A stretch of DNA of 64,000 nucleotides from Isosphaeraceae bacterium (GCA_025356435.1 JANXSY010000104.1:1-64000), one strand, 5' to 3'; positions 25,964-34,777 are shown, counted from the first letter of the stretch. Notes: generated by a model from the letters alone, not told the origin. Numbers and translations are program-made.

Positions 25964-26740
25964 ATGAGCCCCAGCGACAACTCCAGGCGCGGCCCTTCCC
26001 TGGTCGCGCCACCCCCCCTCCCGGCCGATATCGGGATTGTCGCCGCGATGCCGATCGAAGTGGCACCGCTGATCGCACAGTTCAAGAACGTGCGTAAATA
26101 TGCGGCGAAAGGCCAGTCGATCATCGAGGGTCGGCTTGAGGGAAAGCTCGTCGCCCTCGTCCTGACCGGGATGGGACGGGCCCGCGCCCAGCGTGGGGCT
26201 GAACGATTGATCGACGGCCACCGGCCCCGCTGGATCGTCTCGGCGGGGTTCGCGGGGTCGCTCAATCCGGCGATCCTACGGAACGCGATGATCCTGCCCG
26301 TCGACGTGGCCAACGTCGAGGGGCGTCATTTTGCGACCGACTGGCCCGCAGGTCTGGACGTCCCGCCGACCGCAGAGCGCAAGGGCCGATTGCTTACCGT
26401 CGATGAGATCGTGCTCAAGGCGGCGCAAAGAGTGCTCCTTCGCGTCGATCATTCGGCCGATCTGGTCGACATGGAGTCGTCTTCGGTTGCAGCGCTGTGC
26501 GGGCAGAGGGGCGTTCGGTTCCTCTCGCTCCGCGTCGTGAGCGACGACGCCTCGACCGACCTTCCTCCCGAAATCCTCTCGATTATGGGAGAGTCGGGCA
26601 GCTATCGGATCGGTGCCGCGATCGGGGCGATCTGGCGGAGACCGTCGAGCCTGAAGGATCTACTCGCGCTCCGCGAACAGGCGATCGATTCGGCCGATCG
26701 GCTCGCGAAGACCCTCCTATCGATCATCCCGAACCTCTGA
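25964..26740 (+). CDS. hpnG: Adenosylhopane nucleosidase HpnG (purine nucleoside phosphorylase family)
   Basis: This 258-residue protein has the nucleoside phosphorylase/MTA-SAH nucleosidase fold. Landmarks are IGIVAAMPIEVAPL near residue 22, LTGMGRARAQ near 67, SAGFAGSLNP, and DLVDMESSSVAALC with the ribose-binding Met-Glu. HpnG removes adenine from adenosylhopane to give ribosylhopane or its phosphate. The assignment depends largely on context, because the fold is shared by many nucleosidases: it follows hpnH by 13 nt. The first 20 residues are low-complexity and may be a leader. Confidence 0.85.
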   Translation: MSPSDNSRRGPSLVAPPPLPADIGIVAAMPIEVAPLIAQFKNVRKYAAKGQSIIEGRLEGKLVALVLTGMGRARAQRGAERLIDGHRPRWIVSAGFAGSLNPAILRNAMILPVDVANVEGRHFATDWPAGLDVPPTAERKGRLLTVDEIVLKAAQRVLLRVDHSADLVDMESSSVAALCGQRGVRFLSLRVVSDDASTDLPPEILSIMGESGSYRIGAAIGAIWRRPSSLKDLLALREQAIDSADRLAKTLLSIIPNL

Positions 26741-26756
26741 CGCCAAGTCTCAATCT

Positions 26757-27074
26757 TCATTCGTCGGGATGCCAGCCGATTGGTGTCGTGCTCGATCGCG
26801 TGGGCGGGGCGGGCTCGGGGATGACATCGACGATCTTCGTGCGGAGATTGCCAAGTTCATTGTAGGAAGGCCAACCTTCGGGGTCGGTCAACTCGGCGGC
26901 ATTGAGGATCATCTCAACCTCTGGAAGCCGACTGAACTCAGTCTGGATGGTCATCGTCGGCAGGCCCGTCGAGCTGACCTCGATATGGTCGGAGGGAAAG
27001 CCCATCTGTCCCAGCCATTCTTTGGCGCGGGCGAGGGTTTCGAAGTTCTGAAATCGATGAGTCGTCAAGCTCAT
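26757..27074 (-). CDS. Small hypothetical protein
   Basis: This 105-residue soluble protein is of unknown function. The N-terminal part (THRFQNFETLARAKEWLGQM) looks helical and the middle (HIEVSSTGLPTMTIQTEF) looks like a beta hairpin, suggesting a small alpha/beta domain. The ATG at 27074 has a GAGG about 7 nt upstream; a GTG at 27092 is in frame. It is convergent with hpnG (16 nt). Confidence 0.6.
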   Translation of the reverse strand: MSLTTHRFQNFETLARAKEWLGQMGFPSDHIEVSSTGLPTMTIQTEFSRLPEVEMILNAAELTDPEGWPSYNELGNLRTKIVDVIPEPAPPTRSSTTPIGWHPDE

Positions 27075-27187
27075 GGGAATCCTCGTCGTCACTGGGGCCG
27101 ATCGCTCGGCCTGATGTCGTCTCTTTGAAGAGATGCAACTTGCATTCCTCTCGGCTCAACGGGAGGCGACTTGGGAACCTTAGCCGC

Positions 27188-27640
27188 TCATTTGGCTCCC
27201 TCCTTGGCCGAAGGAGCCGGCACGGCTGCCATCGGTTTCCGATAGGCTTTCACGGGCCCGGAGGTTGGCCTTGACGCGACGGTCCGGGATCTCAGTGCCC
27301 CCTGGACGACCATCGTTGCGAGGCCCGGCACGACCAACACCGCGACGAGCGCGAAGGCCGCCCCGTGAAGCGGCTGAAATCGGAAGACCAGGATAAAAAC
27401 GCCCACCCAGACAATCGCCAGAAGGGCCGTCTTCCAGATGTCGTCGATGAACATGCTTTCGAAAGAAGACTTGGTCCAGGTCAAGATCCCCGCCATCAGC
27501 AAGGCTCCCAGCCCGATCTTGAGGGCGACATATGGCGGGGTCTCGTCATAGAGGTATTTCTGGCCATAGTCGACGAGGATGTAGGACACGACGTAGAGGA
27601 TCAACGCATAAATAAGAAAGGGCCAGACGAATCCCATCAT
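27188..27640 (-). CDS. Four-helix membrane protein of unknown function
   Basis: This 150-residue protein has about four hydrophobic segments (roughly 4-23, 38-55, 68-86, 92-112) and then a basic, Pro/Ala-rich soluble tail of about 35 residues ending in AKEGAK. No family is recognised. It lies between the small hypothetical gene and the divergent TIM-barrel gene. Confidence 0.65.
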   Translation of the reverse strand: MMGFVWPFLIYALILYVVSYILVDYGQKYLYDETPPYVALKIGLGALLMAGILTWTKSSFESMFIDDIWKTALLAIVWVGVFILVFRFQPLHGAAFALVAVLVVPGLATMVVQGALRSRTVASRPTSGPVKAYRKPMAAVPAPSAKEGAK

Positions 27641-27817
27641 GATCGACTCAGGGGTAGGAGATCGGACTGTCCCATTTCGACGCCGACAATGCTCTCATTC
27701 ATCGTAACCCTGCCTCGCTTCGCCTTCCACTGACCGCTGGCAGTTTTCTTTCCGGCTGGTACGATTGGGCGGCTGTCGGCCCCAGTCGCCTCGATGACCG
27801 CCGTTCGAGAGCCCCCG

Positions 27818-28642
27818 ATGATCCACCTCAGCGCCTTCGCCGACGAAATTTCGCCCGACCCTGTCGAACAACTCGATGTCCTTGACCGTCACGGGATCAA
27901 GCACGTCGAGTTCCGCTCGATCCACGGGATCAACGTCCTTGACCTGTCCGACGAACAACACGAGCAGTTCCGAACCCTCTTGAAGAGCCGGGGTTTTGGA
28001 CTGAGCGCGATCGGATCGCCGATCGGCAAGATCAAGATCAACGAACCGTTCGAGCCGCACCTCGAACGATTCGCCAAGACCCTCGACCTCGCGGCCTTCT
28101 ACGAAACGCCTCGCATCCGAATTTTTAGCTATTACCTTCCCGATGGCATCACTCACGACGATGCGCGGCAGGAAGTCGTCCGACGTATGCGAGAAAAGAC
28201 CCTCCGCGCGGCCGACCGGGGCGTTGCGCTCTATCTGGAGAACGAGAAGGGCATCTTTGGAGACACCGCGCCGCATGTGCTCGATCTCTTGCAAGCCGTC
28301 GACTCGCCGAGCCTCGCCTGCGCGTTCGACCCGGCTAACTTCCTCGAAGTTGGCCAGCCGATCGACGAGGCGTGGCAGCTCCTCCGACCCAAGACCCTCC
28401 ACTTCCACGTCAAGGACTACGACCCCGTCTCGAAGGTCAACGTCCCGGCCGGGAAGGGCGGCGGACAGATCCCGGAGTTAATCGCCGACGCCGTCGCGCA
28501 CGGTTACACCGGCTTTTGCACGCTCGAACCCCACCTGGTCGTCGCCGAGAAGATGTACGGCTTCACCGGCCCTGAGCGGTTCGGTGACGCGGCGAAGGCC
28601 CTCAAATCTGAACTCGATCGACGCGCTATCGCTTACTCCTAG
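27818..28642 (+). CDS. Sugar phosphate isomerase/epimerase-like TIM-barrel protein
   Basis: This 274-residue protein is of the xylose-isomerase-like TIM-barrel family (AP endonuclease 2 superfamily). Metal-ligand-type residues appear at strand ends: the Glu of IKHVEFRSIHG, LYLENEKG near 145, the Asp of CAFDPANF near 175, HFHVKDYDP near 205, and the Glu of FCTLEPHLV near 240. It is probably a cytosolic keto-sugar isomerase or epimerase; substrate unknown. An ATG at 27794 would add eight residues. It shares its family with the next gene. Confidence 0.83.
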   Translation: MIHLSAFADEISPDPVEQLDVLDRHGIKHVEFRSIHGINVLDLSDEQHEQFRTLLKSRGFGLSAIGSPIGKIKINEPFEPHLERFAKTLDLAAFYETPRIRIFSYYLPDGITHDDARQEVVRRMREKTLRAADRGVALYLENEKGIFGDTAPHVLDLLQAVDSPSLACAFDPANFLEVGQPIDEAWQLLRPKTLHFHVKDYDPVSKVNVPAGKGGGQIPELIADAVAHGYTGFCTLEPHLVVAEKMYGFTGPERFGDAAKALKSELDRRAIAYS

Positions 28643-28711
28643 GCGGTCATCGAGACCCCGATTCAACTGATCCATCCGACCCCTTGAGCCCGATTTCAGG
28701 AGCCCGATTCC

Positions 28712-29671
28712 ATGAGTTATCCCACGATCACCCGGCGCGATTTGCTTCGAAGCGGCATCGCGGCCGGTGCCGCGCTCGGCCTGGGTCTTCGGCCGGTCAT
28801 GGCCGCCGACACCATCGGTCAACCTAAGGCCGGCAAGATCGGCGACTTCAAGATCTCGCTCGCAGAGTGGTCGCTACATAAGGCCCTCTTCGCCAAGAAC
28901 GCGACGATCACGAATCTCGACTTCCCCAGGATCGCGCGCGAGCAGTATGGCATCGAAGGCGTTGAATTCGTCAATCAATTCTTCAAGGACAAGGCCCACG
29001 ACTCGGTCTACCTCAAGAGCCTCAAGGGACGGGCCAATGACCAGGGCGTAACCTGCGTCCTCATCATGATCGACGGTGAAGGCGACCTCAGCGCCAAGAA
29101 CGACGCCGAGCGATCGAAGGCCGTCGAGAACCACAAGAAATGGGTCGACGCCGCCGCAGCGTTGGGCTGTCACTCGATCCGCGTCAACACGGGATCGAAT
29201 TACAGCCCGACGGACGTCAACACTGCCGCCGAGGGCTGCGGTCGACTCGCCGAGTACGGGGCTTCGAACAAGATCAATGTCATCTGCGAGAACCACGGCG
29301 GGCCGTCGAGCAATCCCGACGCCCTGATCGCCCTGATGAAGGCAGTGAACAAGCCGTCCTTCGGCACCCTCCCCGACTTCGGCAACTTCCCCCACCAGAA
29401 AAACGGGCCGTACTCGATCGACATCTACGACGCGATCGCCCGGATGATGCCGTTCGCCAAGGGAGTCTCCGCCAAGAGTTACGACTTCGGTTCGGATGGG
29501 CGAGAGACCACGCTCGACTTTGCCCGCATCCTCAAGATCGTGACCGACGCCGGATACAACGGCTATGTCGGCATCGAATACGAGGGGTCAAGGCTCGGCG
29601 AGCCCGAGGGGATCAAGGCGACGAAAACCCTGCTCGAATCGATCCGAGGCGCGAACTATCAGCCGGCCTGA
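28712..29671 (+). CDS. Tat-exported sugar isomerase-like TIM-barrel protein
   Basis: This 319-residue protein has a twin-arginine type leader (TRRDLLRSGIAAGAALGLGL) and a xylose-isomerase-like TIM barrel. Conserved positions include EGVEFVNQFF near 80, ICENHGG near 190, LPDFGNFP near 220, AKSYDFG near 250 and GIEYEG near 289. Exported isomerase-like proteins of this kind are a planctomycete hallmark and are thought to act on polysaccharide breakdown products. It lies 69 nt after a cytosolic paralogue, so the two may act in sequence. Confidence 0.87.
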   Translation: MSYPTITRRDLLRSGIAAGAALGLGLRPVMAADTIGQPKAGKIGDFKISLAEWSLHKALFAKNATITNLDFPRIAREQYGIEGVEFVNQFFKDKAHDSVYLKSLKGRANDQGVTCVLIMIDGEGDLSAKNDAERSKAVENHKKWVDAAAALGCHSIRVNTGSNYSPTDVNTAAEGCGRLAEYGASNKINVICENHGGPSSNPDALIALMKAVNKPSFGTLPDFGNFPHQKNGPYSIDIYDAIARMMPFAKGVSAKSYDFGSDGRETTLDFARILKIVTDAGYNGYVGIEYEGSRLGEPEGIKATKTLLESIRGANYQPA

Positions 29672-29685
29672 GCCTTGAACGACGC

Positions 29686-29720
29686 GACATCGGCCGGGGT
29701 TGACCACTTCGGCCGATGTC
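29686..29720 (+). terminator. Perfect 11-bp hairpin between isomerase and glycan cluster
   Basis: GACATCGGCCG (29686-29696) pairs perfectly with CGGCCGATGTC (29710-29720) around a 13-nt loop, 14 nt after the isomerase stop. No T-run follows, so it could be a Rho-assisted end, an mRNA stabiliser or a protein-binding palindrome. Confidence 0.5.
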
Positions 29721-29770
29721 CGTATCTTACGCGACGATCCGGCAGGAGGCTGAACGACCAGACCCGAGGG

Positions 29771-30727
29771 ATGGACCCCGTGGGCGTGGACCGCACTCAA
29801 ATCCTGGTGTTGAACTTCAACGGCTGTGAGCTGCTCGCCGAGTGCTTGCCCAGCCTCGTCGAGGCCGCCCGCCGCTCGCCGGTACCGTGCGGTCTGTCAG
29901 TCATCGACAACGCCTCGAACGACGACTCGATCGCTTATCTCGAAGCCCATTGGCCCGAAGTCGAGATCCTCCGCGAGCCGAATCGGGGCCTCGCCTCGTT
30001 CAACTCCGTCCTTTCGCGGCGAGACGAGCCGGTCTTGCTGCTGCTCAACAACGACGTAAAGCTCGATCCCGACGCGGTCGGTCCGCTCCTCGCCCGCTTC
30101 GAGGAGCACGACGACGCCTTCTTCTCCGCGCCTCAATGCTGGACATTCGACGGTCGCGAATATGAAGGGATGCGGACGCGAGTCCGGACCCGGTTCGGCC
30201 TGGTCCAGGGGATGAGCCGCGTCCCCGGTCACGAAGTGGCGGCAAAGCTCCCCGACTTCACGGCGGCGGCAGGACCGATACTTGCCGTCGATCGCTCCCG
30301 CTTCCTCGCGATCGGCGGCTATGACTCGCTCTATTTCCCCGGCCGGATCGAAGACCTTGACCTTGGCTTCCGGGGCTGGATGGCGGGCTGGCGTGGGTAT
30401 TATGTGCCCGAGTCGATGGCCTATCATCGCGGCTTCGGGTCGTTCGGTCCCGCCTTCGGCGACGAAGGTTGCGATCACCTGGCCTTGCGGAACACGCTCC
30501 TCTTCGCCTGGAAGAATCTGAGCGGACGCCGGCTCCTGGCCCATCTCTCCTGGCTGCCTGCCCGCTGCTTGCGATCGATCCTGGCCCGAAAGCCCGGCTT
30601 CGTCCTCGCCCTCCGCGAGGCGCTGGGGCATCTCGGCTCGGCGATCGAGGCGAGGCGGAAACAGGGCGTCGGTCGCGACGGGTGGAGCAGTCGGCAAGAG
30701 GCGTTCTTTCAACAGTTTCGTTGGTGA
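29771..30727 (+). CDS. Glycosyltransferase family 2
   Basis: This 318-residue GT-A fold glycosyltransferase resembles rhamnosyl/galactosyl GT2 enzymes. Landmarks are ILVLNFNGCELL at the N-terminus, VIDNASNDDS, and the DxD-like LLLLNNDVKLDPDA near residue 90. The acceptor-side ED motif is in GRIEDLDLGFRGW near 195. The frame opens at a TTG at 29675, but the ATG at 29771 gives a normal N-terminus. It is first in a run of seven co-directional envelope-glycan genes. There is no export signal, so it acts on the cytoplasmic face. Confidence 0.88.
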   Translation: MDPVGVDRTQILVLNFNGCELLAECLPSLVEAARRSPVPCGLSVIDNASNDDSIAYLEAHWPEVEILREPNRGLASFNSVLSRRDEPVLLLLNNDVKLDPDAVGPLLARFEEHDDAFFSAPQCWTFDGREYEGMRTRVRTRFGLVQGMSRVPGHEVAAKLPDFTAAAGPILAVDRSRFLAIGGYDSLYFPGRIEDLDLGFRGWMAGWRGYYVPESMAYHRGFGSFGPAFGDEGCDHLALRNTLLFAWKNLSGRRLLAHLSWLPARCLRSILARKPGFVLALREALGHLGSAIEARRKQGVGRDGWSSRQEAFFQQFRW

Positions 30728-30776
30728 ATTGGGTTGCCCCCTCGTTCTCCGGCGACCTTGCGCAAGGAGGCGCACG

Positions 30777-31808
30777 ATGTCGCGAACGTCCCCTGTCCTG
30801 GTGATCGACGCCCGACCGCGCGGACCCTCTGGTCTGCTCGCGGGGGAGTGCGTCCTCGGTCGGCCTGTGATCGAGCATCTGGTCGATCTCGCCGAGTCGA
30901 TCGGTGAAGGGCCTGTCGCGATCCATGCCCGTCAGGACGAGCACGAGCGGATTGCGGCGCTGCTTGCGGACCGGCCGTCGAGTCGTTATCGGCTCTCGCT
31001 GGGGCCGCCGCCCGAGGACGCCGCGATCCTCCGTTCGGACCGCTTCTACGACCTCCCTCGTCTTCGCCGTGCCCTCCGGCGCGGGCAAAATACCGAGTCG
31101 GCCGTCATCTGGCGGATCGACGGTCCTCAGGCCCTCGCCGGTGCCTCCGACGAGATCGAGCGCCGCCGCAGCTTTCAACCGATGGGCCGATACTGGGCCA
31201 CCCGACCCGCCACGGCGCTCGCCCGTTGGCTTGTCTCCACACGCATCCGGCCGAATCATCTGACACTCGCCTCGGGGTCGCTGATGCTGCTCGCGGCGGC
31301 ATCGGTGGCGATGGGTCATGGCGTCTGGATCGGTCAGGTCGTGCCCGCACTGGCATTGGCTCTGGCACTAGTACTCGACACGGCCGACGGCCACCTCGCC
31401 CGGCTCCAAGGGACGGCCAGCGACTTCGGCCGCTGGCTCGACGGTTTCCTCGACGAGACCGGCGACATGGCCCTGCACGCCGCGATCGCGTGGGCGGCCT
31501 ACGCGAGAACGGGTCAGGTCGTCTTGCTCATCACCGGGATGGCCTACGCCATGGCCAAGTTCCTCTTCGTCTTCGGGTCTCAGACGGGGACGAGTCTGCA
31601 AGCCACTGGTGCAGTCTTGCCGAACCGCCCGACCGGCCGATTTCGTTCGCTCGTGCATCTGGCCGGGCATGCCGACCTCCGATGGCACTTGTGGATCGTC
31701 CTCGCCGCCCTCGGCCGTCTCGACCTGGCGCTGGGCGCTTACACGATCTACTTCCTCGGCCGGGCCTTCGGTGGAGCGTTGAGAAAGGCGGGATCGTATG
31801 CGTCGTAG
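30777..31808 (+). CDS. CDP-alcohol phosphatidyltransferase with N-terminal nucleotidyltransferase-like region
   Basis: The C-terminal half of this 343-residue membrane enzyme carries the full CDP-alcohol phosphotransferase signature D201-x2-DG-x2-AR-x8-G-x3-D222-x3-D226. It lies in the first helices of a domain with about five membrane segments (170-343). The first 150 residues are soluble and resemble a degenerate MobA/NTP-transferase-like fold (VLVIDARPRGPSGLLAGECV then GRPVIEHLVDLA). This is reminiscent of bifunctional inositol-1-phosphate cytidylyltransferase/CDP-alcohol transferases. A glycine-rich GxGxRL and PK motif is not clear, so catalytic activity of that part is doubtful. The start has AAGGAGG upstream. 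It overlaps the next gene by 11 nt. Confidence 0.88.
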   Translation: MSRTSPVLVIDARPRGPSGLLAGECVLGRPVIEHLVDLAESIGEGPVAIHARQDEHERIAALLADRPSSRYRLSLGPPPEDAAILRSDRFYDLPRLRRALRRGQNTESAVIWRIDGPQALAGASDEIERRRSFQPMGRYWATRPATALARWLVSTRIRPNHLTLASGSLMLLAAASVAMGHGVWIGQVVPALALALALVLDTADGHLARLQGTASDFGRWLDGFLDETGDMALHAAIAWAAYARTGQVVLLITGMAYAMAKFLFVFGSQTGTSLQATGAVLPNRPTGRFRSLVHLAGHADLRWHLWIVLAALGRLDLALGAYTIYFLGRAFGGALRKAGSYAS

Positions 31809-32568
31809 TCCCCGAATCTCCGCCCTGATCCTCGCGAAAGACGAGGCTCGCAACCTTCCCTTCTGCCTGGAAACGGTCGCCTGGGCGAACGAGGTGATCG
31901 TCGTCGTCGACCGCTCCAGCCGGGACCAGACCGAGGCGATCGCCAAGCGTGGGGCCGATCTCGTCGCGATCCGGACCTTCGACGACTTCGCCAATCAGCG
32001 TAATGCCGCGCTCGAACTCGCCAGCGGAGATTGGGTCTTCGCCATCGATGCCGACGAACGAGCCACCCCCGAGCTTGCCTCTGAGATCCGTCGGCTCATC
32101 TCTGACCCCGACCAGCCACATGTCGGGTACCGGTTGCCGATCCGGAGCGTGGTCCTGGGCCGTCCCTTCAAGTTCTCGGGCACGCAACACGACCGCCCGC
32201 TCCGGCTCTTTAAACGCGGTCACGGCCGGTGGACTGGCGCTGTGCATGAGACTGTCGATCTCGAAGGGTCTTGCGGGTCGCTGTCCCACCCGCTCGAACA
32301 CTGCACGATTCCCGACATGCAGACATTCCTGCGTAAGATCAACGAATACACCACGCTCGAGGCGATCAAGTTCAGCCGAGACGGTCGGCGGTTTCGGATG
32401 ACTGACCTTGCTCTTCGTCCGTTCTGGACCTTCCTCAAGCTCTACGTCGGCAAGCTCGGATTCCTCGACGGCCTCGAAGGCTTTATCTTCTGCTCGTTCT
32501 CAGGCGTCTCGGTCGCCGTCCGTCATTTCAAGCACCGTGAGCTGACGCGAGTCAGGAGGGCCTCTTGA
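31798..32568 (+). CDS. Glycosyltransferase family 2 (WaaE/KdtX-like)
   Basis: This 256-residue GT2 enzyme has the N-terminal ISALILAKDEARNL, VIVVVDRSSRDQT, FANQRNAAL and the metal-binding DxD in FAIDADERATPE (near 82). This pattern is typical of the WaaE/KdtX group, which add heptose or glucose to LPS-core-like acceptors. It begins inside the CDP-alcohol transferase gene and ends overlapping the start of the methyltransferase gene by 4 nt, indicating translational coupling. Confidence 0.88.
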   Translation: MRRSPRISALILAKDEARNLPFCLETVAWANEVIVVVDRSSRDQTEAIAKRGADLVAIRTFDDFANQRNAALELASGDWVFAIDADERATPELASEIRRLISDPDQPHVGYRLPIRSVVLGRPFKFSGTQHDRPLRLFKRGHGRWTGAVHETVDLEGSCGSLSHPLEHCTIPDMQTFLRKINEYTTLEAIKFSRDGRRFRMTDLALRPFWTFLKLYVGKLGFLDGLEGFIFCSFSGVSVAVRHFKHRELTRVRRAS

Positions 32569-33263
32569 TCGCGACAGCCTTCCATGACGCAGAGGTCGCC
32601 GGCCGTTTCGACACGCTCGTCGGCCGCTTCAAACGCGACGTGAGCACGCATGACTATCGGCTCAACGCCATCGTCAAGGCTCTCCCTGCGATGCGCGGGT
32701 CGAAGGTTCTCGACCTGGGATGCGGCAAAGGCCGATTCGCCCGACAGCTTATAGAGCGCGGATCGCGAGTGATCGGCATCGACATCTCGGCCCGGATGAT
32801 GGTCGAGGCCGAAGGGCTGGCCCGCGTCAAAGCGACCGCCCGCCAACTTCCCTTCGGCGACGCCGAGTTCGACGCGATCATCGCCGTCGAGACGCTCGAA
32901 CACGTCGGTGACGTGTCTGCCGTTGTCGCCGAGGCGCGAAGAGTCCTGCGACCCGGGGGACGATTCATCGTCATCGACAAGAATGCGTGGTCGCTGGACG
33001 CGCGTCGGCCTTGGTTGCCGAGCCTTGCGATCAAGTGGCTCGATGAGAGGCGGGGGCGCTGGATGTATCCGGCGGGGGGGCCTGTCCGCGAACGATGGTT
33101 CGGGCCATCCCGGATGCGCCGGCTCCTGAGCGAGAGATTCACGGATGTCTCGACCGAATATCTGCTGTCAGACACCGAAGCCTGTCGCACCGTCTTCCGT
33201 ATCTGTCCCCGGGCTCGACTCATGGTTTGCTGGACGGCGACCGTGCCCGGGGGTGAGTCATGA
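32565..33263 (+). CDS. Class I SAM-dependent methyltransferase (TTG start)
   Basis: This 232-residue methyltransferase has the SAM-binding motif I KVLDLGCGKGRFARQL near residue 46, VIGIDISARMM (motif II region), FDAIIAVETLEHV (motif III region) and VLRPGGRFIVID. This is a UbiE/SAM-11-like arrangement. The start codon is TTG, inside TTGA that overlaps the upstream stop; it has a strong GTCAGGAGGG site 5 nt upstream, so the choice is secure. It probably methylates a sugar or lipid intermediate of the glycan cluster. Confidence 0.88.
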   Translation: MIATAFHDAEVAGRFDTLVGRFKRDVSTHDYRLNAIVKALPAMRGSKVLDLGCGKGRFARQLIERGSRVIGIDISARMMVEAEGLARVKATARQLPFGDAEFDAIIAVETLEHVGDVSAVVAEARRVLRPGGRFIVIDKNAWSLDARRPWLPSLAIKWLDERRGRWMYPAGGPVRERWFGPSRMRRLLSERFTDVSTEYLLSDTEACRTVFRICPRARLMVCWTATVPGGES

Positions 33264-34747
33264 GCCTCTCCGCTCGCACCTTGCCCGTCCTGCCGCTCCT
33301 GCTCTGGAAGACGCCTCCGGCCCTCCAGATGATCCTGGCCCAAGAGGGGATTGCGCATCGCGTCATCGAGACGGATCACCCCCTGGCATTCCGGGCGGGT
33401 CGGTTCGTGCTCTTCGACGGCCGTCGTCAGTCGATGATGGCACTCCGTCAGCGCCTCAAGCCGGAACACACGCCGATCGACGTCCGGGCCCTGTTCTCGG
33501 ACGAGCCGGTCGATCTGTTCGAAGCGTTGCTGGAGACGGCGGGAGAGGCGACGACCTGGCGGCTTCAGCATCAGAATGTCACGGAGACGGTCTCGCGTCA
33601 CGACCGGGCGAAACTGCGGCGTAAGATCATCGGTCGGCTCCGGGACGTCGTGACCAAGTCGGGCGGAGTCTGGGCGCGGATCTCTCCCTATCCGTTCCCC
33701 TATCGATCGGCGTTTAATCTCCGGGTCGACCTCGATGAACAGGTTCCCGCCGATTACTTTGCCTTCGCGTGCGCAAGGACGCCCATCGCCGAGGCGACGA
33801 CCCACTTCGTCAGCACGCACGCCTATGGCGAGCAACCCGACGTGCTCGCCGACCTCCGCGATCTGGATACCCACTCCCACGGCCACTACCACGTCACCTA
33901 TCGCGACGCCGAAGCAAACCGCGTGAATCTGCGACGCGCTCTCGATCGGTTGGCGAAGGCCGGTATCACAGGCACCGGTTTCGCGGCCCCTCATGGGCGA
34001 TGGAATCTCGGGTTGAACACGGAGCTTGAGGAACTCGGCTGCGAGTTTTCGTCGGAGTTTCAGGTCGGTTATAACGACCTCCCCTTCTATCCCTGGCTTG
34101 GCTCGCGAGCCTCGAAAGTCCTTCAGATCCCGGTGCATCCGATCTGCGAGGGGCTGTTCTTTGATGTTGGGGCCGAGGGGCCGAAAGCGATCACGAACCA
34201 CCTCGTCTCGGTCATTGCGGCGAAGATCGCCGCCGGAGAGCCCGCCTTTGTCTATGGTCATCCCGAGCGCCGACTGGGGCGGTTCCCGGAGATCGTGACG
34301 GCGATCGCCGACGCGGTCGCAGGCGACTCGCTGACGTGGCGGGTTAGCCTTTCGACCTTCGCGCACTGGTGGAAGTGGCGGCTCGCCCGATCCTGGTCGC
34401 TCATTCCACGCGGGGAGCGAGGCTATGGGCTTCAGCTCGACGAGTGGGACGGTCGCTATCCGATCGGTCTGGAAGTCTTCCGCGACCGTCACTCTGCCCT
34501 GGTCCCTATCGTCGGGCCGCTGACGGTGGTCGATACGGCTGAGTTGGCGTATGAGCGTCGATCTCCCGACTATGCGCTGCCCGCCCCCCTGCCCCGGCGG
34601 CGCAACCTCGACTGGAAAGCCGTCATCCGGCGGGCCATCGACTGGGAGACCGTGACGCCGATCGAAGACTTGCCGAATCTGACCCTTAGCTCACAGATCA
34701 AGCGTGAGTTGCGAGCCTGGCGTGAGCGGTCACGTCTGGCCGGTTAA
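33260..34747 (+). CDS. Polysaccharide deacetylase-like protein
   Basis: This 495-residue protein has a central region resembling an NodB-type carbohydrate esterase. FNLRVDLDEQVP could provide the catalytic/metal Asp near 158, and THSHGHYHVTY near 213 the metal-binding His pair. GFAAPHGRWNLG near 240 stands at the RxPxG-like motif 3 position, and FVYGHPERRLGR near 334 near the motif 5 His. The flanking N-terminal 130 and C-terminal 120 residues are not recognised. Its ATG overlaps the methyltransferase stop (ATGA). A role in trimming acetyl groups from the cluster's glycan is an inference. No signal peptide is visible. Confidence 0.75.
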   Translation: MSLSARTLPVLPLLLWKTPPALQMILAQEGIAHRVIETDHPLAFRAGRFVLFDGRRQSMMALRQRLKPEHTPIDVRALFSDEPVDLFEALLETAGEATTWRLQHQNVTETVSRHDRAKLRRKIIGRLRDVVTKSGGVWARISPYPFPYRSAFNLRVDLDEQVPADYFAFACARTPIAEATTHFVSTHAYGEQPDVLADLRDLDTHSHGHYHVTYRDAEANRVNLRRALDRLAKAGITGTGFAAPHGRWNLGLNTELEELGCEFSSEFQVGYNDLPFYPWLGSRASKVLQIPVHPICEGLFFDVGAEGPKAITNHLVSVIAAKIAAGEPAFVYGHPERRLGRFPEIVTAIADAVAGDSLTWRVSLSTFAHWWKWRLARSWSLIPRGERGYGLQLDEWDGRYPIGLEVFRDRHSALVPIVGPLTVVDTAELAYERRSPDYALPAPLPRRRNLDWKAVIRRAIDWETVTPIEDLPNLTLSSQIKRELRAWRERSRLAG

Positions 34748-34777
34748 CCCGAATCCTCTGATGGCACTCTCTCTCGC

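Noticed and set aside
24952-26313. A 453-codon minus-strand frame opposite hpnH/hpnG
   Set aside because: Low-complexity Asp/Val/Arg-rich translation typical of antisense frames in high-GC DNA.
32654-34492. A 612-codon open frame on the minus strand
   Set aside because: It lies opposite the methyltransferase and deacetylase genes, has Arg/Asp/Val-rich composition without domains, and is a by-product of high GC. The plus-strand genes have ribosome sites and family motifs.
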